Part shown: positions 20,208 to 28,211 of the stretch, piece after piece
How the letters are laid out: each line of letters starts with the position of its first letter
How positions within the stretch are numbered: the first letter of the stretch is position 1
From: Chara braunii
Taxonomy: Eukaryota; Streptophyta; Charophyceae; Charales; Characeae
Length of the DNA stretch: 28,212 bases
Direction: 5' to 3'
Assembly: GCA_003427395.1 (NCBI GenBank)
Contig: BFEA01000292.1
Location: 80,957 to 109,168, forward strand
Made by a program: the position numbers and the translations under genes
Notes under the pieces: generated by a model
The model's database searches: none
Seen by the model: the letters and a program-made list of their open reading frames with translations, nothing else
Told to the model about the DNA's origin: nothing

Positions 20208-23200
20208 TTTCTAGCTCTTTCTCATCCGTGCTGAAGAATGTGAAGCGTATAAGGGACTTGTGGACACCACATCACCATGTTCCCATCGTGTGTGAGCACA
20301 GAGGCATTACATGCTAGAGAGTGCTGAGGTTCAGAGCTGTCTTTCCTTCCCCTGGTTCTGTTCTGGTCACTTCAAAATGTATTGATATGACCTGACAGTT
20401 GAACTGGGTGATTGCTCGCGTTTGGTTGGATTTGTGGTTGGCCATGGTCAAATGGCGAAATGCAGGAGGTCACCATTGAGCAGCTTTTACCAATATTCTT
20501 GAGTCTTCTGAAAGATGAGTTCCCTGATGTGCGTCTGAACATCATAAGCAAACTGGATCAGGTTAACCAGGTAAGTGTTAAAAATGGCAAATGATGTCCC
20601 CGTGCTCTCGAGTTGTGTTTTCCTGTTGTATGCGACGTCTCTGGCGCTATTGGTGCGAAGTGTTGAAATGATACTTTTTTTTTTTCAACCTTCGGCATGT
20701 GCGGAGGTTTTTAGCAGGGTCGGTATAGCTTCTGTCTCTTATACACATCTAGATGTGTATAAGAGACAGGTGTGACAATATATGTAACGATAAAGAATGA
20801 TTTTATATAATGACTATATACAATGATTATAAAATGACTATATGTGTGATGAACAGGTGGGGCTTTCCTTCCTTTTTCTTCTTCTTCTTTNGCCCCCCCG
20901 CCCCCTCCCCCTCCCCTTTCCAGGCACAATGAATGGGGAGCCAATGGTGCAACCATCGGGGAGTGGTTACCGGAACACCGCACACCCTGATCACGACTGT
21001 ATGGGACCTAAAAGATGGTTCTATACAGTCTGTAGTAGTACCTGAGCCGTTTCAACTACTGTGTATGTCTCTTGTTTGTCTTTTGTCTCTATCATGATGC
21101 CATGAAGCGGTCTTTTGTTAATGTTACAGAACAGACGAATGCAAAGCAGCTTGCGCATAACAAAAAAAAAAGAGGAAAATGGGGAGAGAAATTTTAGAAA
21201 AGCCAAAGGGCCTAGCGCAGTTGGTACACCCATGAACTGTTGAAGATTCAAATACAGACCTCGGTTCGAATCCCAATCAACGAGTAGATTACTCTGAATT
21301 TACCCAGGGCTGGTCAGGTTGGAGATGATATCTCACTCCTGGGGAGAGAGGAAAGAAGAGAAAACCAAAAAAAAGTTTCAGGTCCTCGCCCAGGTACACA
21401 GCATTCTAAGTAAACTACTACCTCCGGTTCCTTGAGCAAAACATGTCGGCGGCACGCGACTCCTATCTGAACCGTATGAGATAGTCACACGTCATATGCC
21501 TGAGTCGGCCGCGGAACTGTTCCAGATATCCCGACAACGTACATTCAAATGCCAAAATATTTATACCACCTAGACTCCTAGAGTATGTCCATGTGGTGGG
21601 TGCCATTTGTGCTCTTGCCTGGCAATAACATGGACTGCACGGCTTGCTGAACGCTATTTTAGTATTTTGATTAGTTTATTGTGAACTCGATTTACTTGTC
21701 GAACGATATCAGATTTCCTAGCTGGTGTGAGATTCCGTTGCGTATTCTGTGCTCTGTGGGGTTGCAGGTTATTGGCATATTGACCTGCTGTCTCAGTCCC
21801 TCGATTCGCTTGTGAAAGCATATCAGATTTTCTAACTGCTGTGAGATTTAATTGCGGACTCTGTTGTTGTGTGGGGTTGCAGGTTATTGGCATTGATCTG
21901 CTGTCTCAGTCCCTTCTTCCGGCCATTGTCGAACTTGCAGAGGACCGTCACTGGAGGGTACGATTGGCCATTATCGAGTACATTCCGCTGCTGGCCAGCC
22001 AGCTCGGTGTGGAGTTCTTCGATGACAAGCTTGGCTCACTCTGCATGTCGTGGCTGAACGACCAGGTATGTATGGCAACTGAGCCCACATGTATTTAAGG
22101 GGATGGCTGCTTCTACTTCCCTTGCCTTGAGTAGCAAATTGGCGATTGACGACAACGTTCGGAGAGGGCCGTGCCACTATTTTTGTGTACATCAGCGAGG
22201 GCCGTGCCTAAGTTACAGCTCGGCCGTTTCTTTGGTCCTTCTTATGGGAGTTGGTTGAATGATGGGTTTGTGACTGGCAGGGATCGGAAATCTGTCCCAG
22301 GTATGCTTCAGTTTGAATAGGGCTGTTGTTTCGTCAGTCGGAAGATGTTGAGGTTCTAACGCAGCCTCGACTATTTTCTGTTCTCCAATCTGAAGATTCT
22401 CTGTGCAGAAAAAAAAACTCTCAAGATGGTTTATTCGCATGGCACCATGGGAGCACGGTCCTTTAGAATCGCAGTTTCCCTGTTCGAAGTCGACTTTAAA
22501 AACAGTGAAGGACTCGAAGGGTCAAGAAGTTTGTGTTCCAAGAAAGGATGAGGCTCTCCTGGCCGAGCAATATTTCAGTCTCTTTAAACCACCAGTAGTT
22601 CCTAAAGTTGTGCCCGGTAACAAGCCACAATTTCAGGAAATGTACGGCTCACTACAGGAGCGCCCAAATTCATCCGACTAAATGTTTCTACTCTTATCTT
22701 TTCCCACTGCCGATAGCTGGCCCAAGTACTGGTGGTTTAACGGTTTATCCTGTTATTTCCTTTTGGTTAAACCAGGATTACCCTTGGACCTGCTGTCGTG
22801 AACCAATCCGTAACTGGCCATGGGCTTGGTCCAAGTTCTTTAGTTTTTGAGAGATGAAAATTGAAAAAGTAGCCAAAGCGGGGTTTGCAAAGTGTGGTGC
22901 ATACGGGTGAAGGGCGCCCTTCCTTACCGTTGATTTCTGTAGTCTCAGTGCCTGTCCGCGTTGGTTCAGCAAAAACACGCTGCATGTGGTCGTAGGGTGG
23001 TGCTTCAGGCCGTTCGGCGGGTGGTCGGGCGGGTCGGTAATGCTGGGGGCCGGCCGGTGGTGCTTGGGGCGGGTAGGTGGGTGGTCGGGGCGGGTCGGTG
23101 GTGCTTGGGGCCGGTCGGTGGTGCTTGGGGTCGATCGGTGGGTGGTCGGGGGGACAGGTGATGTAAGATGGCCCTGAGGCTACCTCAAGATATTTTGTGA

Positions 23201-26200
23201 TGTTATGCAAGACTGTTGTTGCAATCTGGTCTATGAAATGGAGAAGCTGTTCGTGCTATGATGAAGCAATTAGAGATATGTGGAGGGTTGGTTGGTAGAA
23301 TATCAGGCCTCTCCACTGTCTAACTCCGGATGCACCAGTTACTGAAGGAGGGGGGGGGGATTGGTCGTTGATGTTGCTGTGTGCTGATCGCTGATTATTA
23401 TATTTGGATTGTTTATGCAGGTGTATTCAATAAGGGAAGCGGCAACGGTCAACCTGAAGAGGTTGGCAGAGGAATTTGGACCTGAGTGGGCACAGACGCA
23501 CATTGTCCCACAGGTATGGAATAGTAAGAACGTGAATTAACATTATACAATTTATTACAATGAAAAGCAGTGCAGTCAAAAAAAAAAAGAAAAAAAAAAA
23601 AAGAAAGGCAATGAGAAGAAGAAGTGCAGTCGCTGTTGTGTGAAAATAATTGAGCTGTGTGTTGAGTGAGGCAGGATGGATACTAACGACGAGGGATAGG
23701 ACTGACAGTGATGACAGTGAAGATGTCATTGACAATGATGATGGCGGACAGAACAATGGCGAAGACGAAGAAAAAGAAGAAGAAGAAGAAGAAGAAGAGA
23801 AGGAAGGGGACAGGTTGCAAATTAACAACAAAAAGAAGAAGAAGAAGAAGAAGAAGAAGAAGAGGAAGGAAGGAGACGGGTTGCGAAGTAACAAAACTGA
23901 TGCACTTGAAAATGAAAACAGTGAGAATCTTGGCTACCTTCTGGGTGGGCTGGCATGGTTCTTGCTTCATGACCATGCACGATGTTGGGCAGCCTAGGTG
24001 CGGAACCCGAAAAGAATTGAAAGACATCAAAAACTTTTGGGAAGTACGATCGGTACGCTGTTCGGACTTGATAACAACTTTTAGATTAACATCACTCTGC
24101 CAGTCTCTGAAACAGAAAGAGAAGTCGGCTTACAACCCATTCAACCTCCACTCGTTTTGCAGCCGAGATCTGGGCCTGTGCTGGCCTTCTTGCATGATCC
24201 GATTCCACTGTGCGCGGACTTCCAATGCGTTGCACGGACTTCCGATGTGTTCCACAGAACTTCCTCCCACATCTCCAGCTTCCTTACTCTCCGCACACAC
24301 CTTTCTTCATCATCCACATGTCATTACTCTTTTCCGGCTACTCCCCACCACATTCGGTCATTTGTAAGATGCTCGAAGACTCCGCTTCCATATGTCCTGC
24401 ACCTGGGTGCTTGTTCGTGGCCCAGCCTATTTTGAGAAACTGGGCAAGGAGAGAACTCTGTTGTCGAGTACTGCTGCATCTATGCACTTCCCAGGCACTG
24501 TACAGCAGTATCGGACACATCTGGTACCCTGCATTACTTTTAGGCAGTACCTGGTATGGAGCAAATCCTTTTTGGGGAAATATTTACCACTGTCTCCCAA
24601 TAGCATAAATTTTAGAAACATCCCCGAGGCGGAATGCAAAACGAACAAGGAGAAGCAAACAATTTTGAGATTAAGAGGGCAAAACTGAAATACAAATGAG
24701 CTTACAGTATTTACATTCAAACTAAACGCACAGGTTGCTGCAAAACCGCGGGTTCATGCACCATTGTTGAGGTGAGGTGTGACTTTTTTTTGACAAGAAT
24801 TTGTCCATTTGTATGATGTTGTCTGTCTGCAGGTTCTCAAGTTGATTGACAATAATCATTATTTGTATCGGATGACGGTCTTGTTTGCCATTTCTCTCCT
24901 TGCACCAGTTGTTGGGAGCGAAGTGACATGTAGTGTAATGCTCCCTGCGGTTATAAGTGCCTCCAAGGACAGGTTGGTGACCTTGCACCTCGTTTCATCC
25001 ACACATTCTCTTCTTACCCTGATGTCATGCGACTCTTTTCTGTGTAATGCAGGCTTTTGCCTGGGCTCTACTCGTCTCTTGACATTACTAAGAGCTCGCT
25101 AATTGTCACAAGTCACAGACTCGAGGTGAATTGTGAAGAGAGAGAGAGAGGGGGGGAGGGGGGAGGATCCACTCACAGCTTGCTTGCGGTTGCCTGCTGC
25201 TAGAGAGAGAGAGAGAGAGAGAGAGATGCTGGAGTGAGGGGGTAGTTGCTCCCCTGATCTGCCCCCACTTCCACGAAGTTTGTGGAGCATCTACGTGCTA
25301 TCAATCTTCTACTTGATGTCCTTGTTTAAAGTGCTCCGTGCACCTATGACTCTGAATTCTCATCAAACTTGCCTGACACTGCCTTTTGAGATAAAACAGA
25401 AATATGGAAGCATGGTGTTTGTTGGTGCACATCAAACTCTGTTTTGAGATCAAACAGAGTTAGGAAAATGGGATGTGTGTTTGGATTACCGTCCAATTCG
25501 GACACTAGAGCTGTGTTGTATCTTGGCATGATGGATGATCGGCAGCCATTTTGTTCACCCGTTGCCTGCATTTCTGGTCTGAGCAGTGCAGTGTTTCCCT
25601 CTATGTGTAATTGTGTATGGTTTCATTAGCTTTTGATCATATTTGCCACTCAGCTGTTGGGCTTTTCAAACTTCTGCATTTTCTAATGCTGCTGTGGTGT
25701 GATCTGTTTGTGACTTCTGTTTGTGACTTCTACTGTTTCTTTTATGCAGAGTGCCCAATATCAGATTCAACGTTGCCAAAATGCTCCAAAACTTGGTTCC
25801 AATCCTAGAGACATCGGTATGGACGTCACTCCCTCTTCCACAGACGAGTCAAACTCCCTCTTCTGGTTTCATGTTACCCTCGTCGAAGTCGTTTCCACCA
25901 CCACCAGTGCCAGCCTCTTCTGTCTCAACTTCAGCATCTCTGGACTACCATTGCCATGCTGATAGAACGCCTCATCATTATAGTTGTGCACCTAGGCTGA
26001 AAATGCCCTGCAAACAGCTATAATGACCGGGTGTTCTATTCAGGTGAAGACAGTAGTTCTTCGGAAGGTTTGAAAAGTCAAATGGTCATACGAACATTCT
26101 TTCTTTGAATCAAAGAGTGGATACAGGATCTCACTCGAAAGGTGATGGATCTCAGTAGACTTGGTTGGTACTCCTTACACCTGAGGACCTACTCCCTGAA

Positions 26201-26310
26201 AAATGTGGGCTCGTCAGGCTCACAAACGACCCCATCGGAGCTTTGCTTGCAACAGAATCTTGGCTTGCGGCTGTTGTGTGTGCGCGTAAGAGAGAGACAC
26301 AGACAGACAG

Positions 26311-26379
<69 letters not shown>

Positions 26380-27215
26380 CATGCATCATTTGTTCATTTC
26401 CCAATGCTTTCCTATTTCTGACGAGCGATATGCTCTCAATTCTTTCTAGCTACCACATATTCCATCTGTTCGCCATAGAATCCATTTTTCTAGATCTATG
26501 CTGTGTTTGCCAGTGTACTATGACCGACACAACTGACTATGTTTCATAACCGGGGTGCTTTCTCCGACCGTCCTCTTCTGCTTGTCGACGCATGTTTGAT
26601 TATGTGGACCATCTTGCCTGCGCTGGATGTTATGGAAAGCAGCAGCAGAAATGATTCATAGATTTTTGGAATTGAAAGGAATTTTCAAACCTGGGATCAG
26701 TTCTCAAGTTGTCAATGAGATTTGGAATGGAATGTGTGTGTACTCCAGTAGCGCCCACCTCCATGCATTGGTTCATCGATCCGTTCATCCCCTCTTCAGG
26801 GTTGTCCATCCATTCATCCCTTTGTTTGCAATTTTCTCCATTCTGTCCAGATGTCCTGCCATTCGGCTTGCTCCCTGCTCATTCATTCTGCCTCTCTCTC
26901 TCTGCCCGCTCTTCTCCGTCATGTCGTCAAAGGCAAATGGAATCATCTAGATCGTCTTGCTCTCCTCTAGCCGCTCTTCTCCATCATGTCGTCAAAGCGA
27001 AATTGAACGTTCTAGATTGCCTTGCTCTTGCTTTGTGTTTCACCTGCTTTTCCTCATGTGCTTCGTGTCTGTGGAATGGTTACGTTTTTGGGTTTCAGGT
27101 TGTGGAGCAGACGATCCGGCCATGCCTGTTAGAGCTCAACGAGGACCCTGACGCGGACGTGCGCTTTTTTGCGGACCAGGCCCTCCAGAAATGCGACCAA
27201 GTCATGTGCGCTTGA
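12963..27215 (+). CDS. PP2AA: PP2A scaffolding subunit A (PR65/RCN1-like), 3' portion, ten exons visible
   Basis: Seen: ten conserved blocks, each bounded by AG and GT, join in frame from [12 protein letters not shown] to a TGA stop. Intron phases agree at all eight junctions with both sides visible. Family knowledge: the A subunit is an all-HEAT-repeat scaffold of about 588 residues that holds the PP2A catalytic C subunit (C-terminal repeats) and a variable B subunit (N-terminal repeats), mainly in cytosol and nucleus; plant RCN1 affects auxin transport and other signalling. Visible exons cover roughly HEAT 4 to 15, including the conserved [11 protein letters not shown] and DKSWRVR loops. 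Plant-type wording includes [20 protein letters not shown] and LAEEFGPEW. Odd: about 130 N-terminal residues are not found in the window, one internal exon is missing at an N gap, and one intron holds a sequencing-adapter artefact. The start codon is not in view. Introns run from 764 to 2725 bp. No frameshift or stop is seen in the visible exons, so the gene looks functional. Confidence 0.95.
13440..14300. other. GC-rich intronic block, probable old insertion
   Basis: Positions 13440-14260 are clearly richer in G and C than the surrounding intron. They hold overlapping open frames on both strands with no family resemblance. No terminal repeats were found by eye. Confidence 0.4.
14545..14628 (-). 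mobile_element. SINE tRNA-like head fragment
   Basis: On the minus strand: TTAGCTCAGTTGGTACACGC, then ATGAACTGTTGAAATACAGA and a degenerate B box GGTTCAAAACC. It aligns with the head of the 8.1- and 21.2-kb copies. The usual body is not recognisable after it, so the copy is truncated or diverged. Confidence 0.7.
14770..14871. mobile_element. Foldback MITE relative (copy 2), in a PP2A intron
   Basis: The arms AATACAATGTACGGTCATTA (left) and AATACAACGTAAGGTAATTA (reverse complement of right) pair over about 30 bases and continue into TAGCTGT. CGGTCATTATAGCTGT is shared with the 25.9-kb copy. The left end CTACCTTCTTCCCCCGAATA resembles the family end. Confidence 0.7.
15024..15324. repeat. 150-bp tandem duplication in intron
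   Basis: ggtctagtttgcacaatcgg starts copies at 15024 and 15174. Each runs through gctagaagcatgcagctgaa to acacaaccgaat with about ten differences. Confidence 0.95.
15325..15937. other. Intron sequence, nothing recognised
   Basis: Unique apart from G runs at about 15618-15630 and 15644-15650. Confidence 0.6.
15938..16050 (+). CDS. PP2AA: PP2A A-subunit exon (HEAT ~6)
   Basis: Acceptor tctcacag. The first two bases (AT) complete the Asp codon begun in the previous exon, giving [21 protein letters not shown]. The exon then reads [21 protein letters not shown] and ends in phase 0 at a GTTTGT donor. 113 nt. The preceding intron is 2725 bp, the longest in the visible gene, and holds a GC-rich block, a SINE head, a MITE relative and a 150-bp tandem duplication. 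Confidence 0.95.
16099..16242. repeat. ~90-bp imperfect tandem duplication in intron
   Basis: ccaattccccataaagaaag and ccaatccaccatgaagagag each lead to aacaggc and actgttgtcttccct. gggcttgatctcc also recurs at 16180 and 16349. Confidence 0.75.
16467..16538. repeat. (TG)n(AG)n microsatellite
   Basis: About 24 TG then about 11 AG units. Confidence 0.97.
16815..16894 (+). CDS. PP2AA: PP2A A-subunit exon (HEAT ~7, SWRVR loop)
   Basis: Acceptor gatgacag. 80 nt reading [20 protein letters not shown] then IGSELA and the first two bases (AG) of an Arg codon. The donor is GTTAGT. DKSWRVR is one of the most conserved loops of the family. The next exon must therefore begin with one base completing the Arg codon. 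No such exon is visible before the N gap. Confidence 0.95.
17361..17802. other. 442-base assembly gap, probably hiding one PP2A A-subunit exon
   Basis: A run of 442 N, entered through a run of C. The flanking exons leave out about 47 family residues between the SELAR and [10 protein letters not shown] blocks, so an exon of about 142 nt is expected (one base to complete Arg, then about 47 codons, ending in phase 0). I found no matching stretch in 16895-17360 or 17803-19470. Placement of the exon in the gap is inference. Confidence 0.75.
17993..18110. repeat. ~38-bp tandem repeat, three copies
   Basis: gcttagctgactcctgctac then gtaagtataacccaaat occurs three times with small changes. Confidence 0.92.
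18165..18276. repeat. ~56-bp tandem duplication
   Basis: aggcctgatacttttcccaa then gggcgagg and caagtgtatgcct occurs twice. Confidence 0.93.
18525..18675. repeat. Degenerate ~18-bp CCACATGGTACCACCCAG-like repeat
   Basis: cccacatagtaccatccag, gtgcacatggtaccacgcg, cccacatggaaccgccca and cccataaagtaccacta are successive diverged units. Confidence 0.75.
18766..18821. repeat. (AG)n microsatellite
   Basis: About 26 AG units. Confidence 0.97.
19471..19551 (+). CDS. PP2AA: PP2A A-subunit exon (HEAT ~9)
   Basis: Acceptor tatgccag. 81 nt encode [20 protein letters not shown] then LAPLLGK, 27 whole codons in phase 0. The donor GTCTGA is weak but gives the correct junction to the next block. Family proteins read ELSSDSSQHVRSALASVIMG here. 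Confidence 0.95.
20000..20207. repeat. (TG)n, (TC)n and (TCTG)n compound microsatellite
   Basis: TG at 20000-20069, TC at about 20130-20147, TCTG-type at 20148-20207. The word gaaatgagtttgtc flanks the TG tract on both sides. Confidence 0.97.
20466..20570 (+). CDS. PP2AA: PP2A A-subunit exon (HEAT ~10)
   Basis: Acceptor aaatgcag. 105 nt, 35 codons, beginning [20 protein letters not shown] and ending [15 protein letters not shown]. The donor is a consensus GTAAGT. The block is nearly invariant in land-plant A subunits. The intron that follows carries the adapter artefact at 20732 and a SINE. Confidence 0.97.
20732..20769. other. Tn5 mosaic-end pair: transposase mate-pair junction adapter left in the assembly
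   Basis: CTGTCTCTTATACACATCT is followed directly by its exact reverse complement. This 38-bp perfect palindrome of the 19-bp Tn5 mosaic end is the circularisation junction of Nextera-type mate-pair libraries. Translated, it gives the well-known contaminant peptide [11 protein letters not shown]. It is not genomic. Confidence 0.97.
20770..20890 (+). other. Misplaced copy of the 2.7-kb tandem repeat, attached to the adapter
   Basis: The 121 bases after the adapter match 2707-2827 almost completely, with the same strand and order, including taacgataaagaatg and gatgaacaggtggggc. It differs by caatg for caacg and a longer TTC run, both as in the first array copy (2555-2721). The stretch stops at a single N (20891). 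It is best read as the other end of a circularised library fragment. Confidence 0.8.
21205..21392 (+). mobile_element. tRNA-derived SINE, plus orientation, in a PP2A intron
   Basis: A perfect A box TAGCGCAGTTGG (21213-21224) and B box GGTTCGAATCC (21263-21273) are spaced as in a tRNA with a long loop. The body has GGGCTGGTCAGGTTGGAGAT and GATATCTCA, matching the 8.1-kb copy, and an A-rich end at 21354-21374 before GTCCTCGCCC. There is no standard anticodon arm, so it is not a working tRNA gene. No clear target-site duplication was seen. Confidence 0.8.
21686..21799 (+). pseudogene. Duplicated splice acceptor plus broken start of the HEAT-11 exon
   Basis: About 114 bp at 21686-21799 repeat 21800-21914. 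The copy includes gtggggttgcag followed by gttattggca, identical to the true exon boundary, then an extra base (gcatattgacctg against gcattgatctg). The shift makes the copy read [15 protein letters not shown] and then stop. It is a partial tandem duplication that leaves a decoy acceptor at 21766-21767. Confidence 0.85.
21883..22065 (+). CDS. PP2AA: PP2A A-subunit exon (HEAT ~11-12)
   Basis: Acceptor gggttgcag. 183 nt, 61 codons, beginning [20 protein letters not shown] and running through [20 protein letters not shown] to LCMSWLNDQ. The donor is GTATGT. RHWRVRL and the region after it belong to the C-subunit-binding half of the scaffold. A tandem copy of the acceptor and the first part of this exon lies about 115 bp upstream (see the decoy feature). 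Confidence 0.97.
22981..23160. repeat. G/T-rich minisatellite (GGTCGGTGGTGCTTGGGGCC type)
   Basis: About eight irregular 19-24-bp units. The open frames across it are Gly/Arg/Trp/Val repeats and not a recognised protein. Confidence 0.88.
23421..23513 (+). CDS. PP2AA: PP2A A-subunit exon (HEAT ~12-13)
   Basis: Acceptor tttatgcag. 93 nt, 31 codons, [20 protein letters not shown] then [11 protein letters not shown], phase 0. The donor is [15 protein letters not shown] is the plant form of the family; animals have a different wording at this point. Confidence 0.96.
23579..23606. repeat. Poly-A tract
   Basis: A run interrupted by two G. Confidence 0.9.
23764..23875. repeat. (GAA)n microsatellite, two blocks
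   Basis: GAA/AAG runs at 23766-23805 and 23829-23868, separated by gggacaggttgcaaatta. A similar word (gagacgggttgcgaagta) follows the second, so the block pair is itself a duplication. Confidence 0.9.
23876..24832. other. Intron sequence, nothing recognised
   Basis: Unique with overlapping short open frames on both strands that look random. Confidence 0.5.
24833..24972 (+). CDS. PP2AA: PP2A A-subunit exon (HEAT ~13-14)
   Basis: Acceptor gtctgcag. 140 nt, 46 codons plus two bases, beginning [20 protein letters not shown] and continuing [20 protein letters not shown] and ISASKD. It ends with AG of a split Arg codon before a GTTGGT donor. Confidence 0.95.
25135..25227. repeat. Two (AG)n tracts with G runs
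   Basis: AG at 25137-25150 and 25203-25226. Confidence 0.93.
25750..25816 (+). CDS. PP2AA: PP2A A-subunit exon (HEAT ~14-15)
   Basis: Acceptor tttatgcag. The first base completes the Arg codon of SASKDR. The exon then reads [20 protein letters not shown] and TS, 22 codons, phase 0. The donor is GTATGG. At 67 nt it is the shortest visible exon. Confidence 0.95.
25945..26056. mobile_element. Foldback MITE, ~112 bp (copy 3), in a PP2A intron
   Basis: The right arm read inward is CTACTGTCTTCACCTGAATA then GAACACCCGGTCATTATAGC. The left arm has CTACC, a diverged stretch, then ATAGAACGCC and CATTATAG. The length is equal to copy 1. It lies in the last intron. Confidence 0.8.
26306..26380. repeat. 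(AC)n(AG)n microsatellite
   Basis: AC about 16 units then AG about 20 units. Confidence 0.97.
26903..27030. repeat. ~66-bp tandem duplication in last intron
   Basis: cgctcttctccgtcatgtcg and cgctcttctccatcatgtcg each lead to tctagatygycttgctct. Confidence 0.88.
27099..27215 (+). CDS. PP2AA: PP2A A-subunit terminal exon with stop
   Basis: Acceptor gggtttcag. 38 codons plus TGA, reading [20 protein letters not shown] then [18 protein letters not shown]. This is the final HEAT repeat, which closes the C-subunit-binding end of the scaffold. The C-terminal few residues differ from Arabidopsis, which is usual. No clear AATAAA follows in the next 150 bases, so the polyadenylation site is undefined. 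Confidence 0.95.
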   Translation, partial: VVEQTIRPCLLELNEDPDADVRFFADQALQKCDQVMCA

Positions 27216-27540
27216 TGCCCAACCCATGTTGTTCCTGCTGAGGCAGAAGTAAACCGGGAATTTCATGTTGAGACAACATTCTTTGCAGCTCATTGCTCCT
27301 AAAGTTATCTTTGATCTACCATGCGAGATTTGTGTGATGAATGGAAGAAAAAGGATGGATGGACGGTTAGGTTAGTCATTCCTTCAATTAAGTATGAGAA
27401 GCAAAACGCATCCACGAACGCACACGAAACCACAAATTTCCCATCCCTCTTGCATGCAGACAAGCCATGGTGTCATGCTGGTGGCTTGCAGTGGTGACTG
27501 ACAACTCACCTTGCAGCATTGCTGGAAACGGCCGTGACAC
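27216..27540. other. 3' untranslated region and flank, end not defined
   Basis: No AATAAA was seen within 150 bases of the stop. Plant polyadenylation signals are loose, so this is not decisive. Confidence 0.5.
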
Positions 27541-27550
27541 AACCGAGAGG

Positions 27551-27690
27551 CCTTAGTGAGCAAGTATTTTTGTATGGAACACCACCGAGAACTCGCTATG
27601 TAAAAACAGTGAGAGGTTGGTGCCTTAATGAGCAAGTATTTTTGTATGGGACGCCACCGAGAACTCGCTATGTAAAAACAGTGAGAGGTC
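27551..27690. repeat. 69-bp tandem duplication
   Basis: gagcaagtatttttgtatgg then accgagaactcgctatgtaa and aaacagtgagaggt occurs twice. Confidence 0.95.
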
Positions 27691-27811
27691 AGTGAACCAC
27701 AGAGCTATGCTGAGAGGTCAGTGAAGCACAGCTAAGTGAAAGTGAAAACAGGACGGTTATATATATCAGGACGGAGCCAGGGAAAAGTCGAAAAGAAAAA
27801 AAAGAAGGGGG

Positions 27812-27833
27812 GATTTTTTTTGAAGTGCCGACG
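27812..27833 (-). mobile_element. Possible SINE 3' end remnant
   Basis: ttttttttgaagtgccgacggcc resembles the terminal ttttgaagggcgacggcc of the 8.1-kb SINE. Similarity fades immediately beyond it. Confidence 0.35.
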
Positions 27834-28143
27834 GCCGATTTACCCTGATGTGTACTGCTGGGCCTCTGAACTTTCTTGCAGGCCCCTGTCATTGAGGGGC
27901 ACAACTTTTCGGAATGCACCTACAGGACCGGCGGTCCTACTTCCCCTGCTGCCTGTCCGATTTGCCCTTCTCGGGGAAACGCATCTTCCTGAGATGCTCT
28001 CTGGCAGGGAGGTGCTAAGAATTTGAATTCAAACCCCATATACCTTTCCAGGCCGTCGTGCAAAAACAAGGGCTGCACTCCATGTCGTGGCCGCTGCTTC
28101 CGGAGAATGTTGGCGAAGGTCAGTGTTCCTCCCCTTGTTCCAC

Positions 28144-28144
<1 letters not shown>

Positions 28145-28211
<67 letters not shown>

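Noticed and set aside
20732-20769. Perfect palindrome as a genuine transposon end or regulatory hairpin
   Set aside because: It is exactly the engineered Tn5 mosaic end in the library-junction arrangement.
21211-21275. Functional tRNA gene (good A and B boxes)
   Set aside because: No proper anticodon arm or acceptor pairing, and related copies have SINE bodies and poly-A.
23650-23997. Acidic/basic-run protein (Glu and Lys tracts) in an intron
   Set aside because: It is a translation of (GAA)n; the flanks show no conserved domain and it sits between two PP2A exons.
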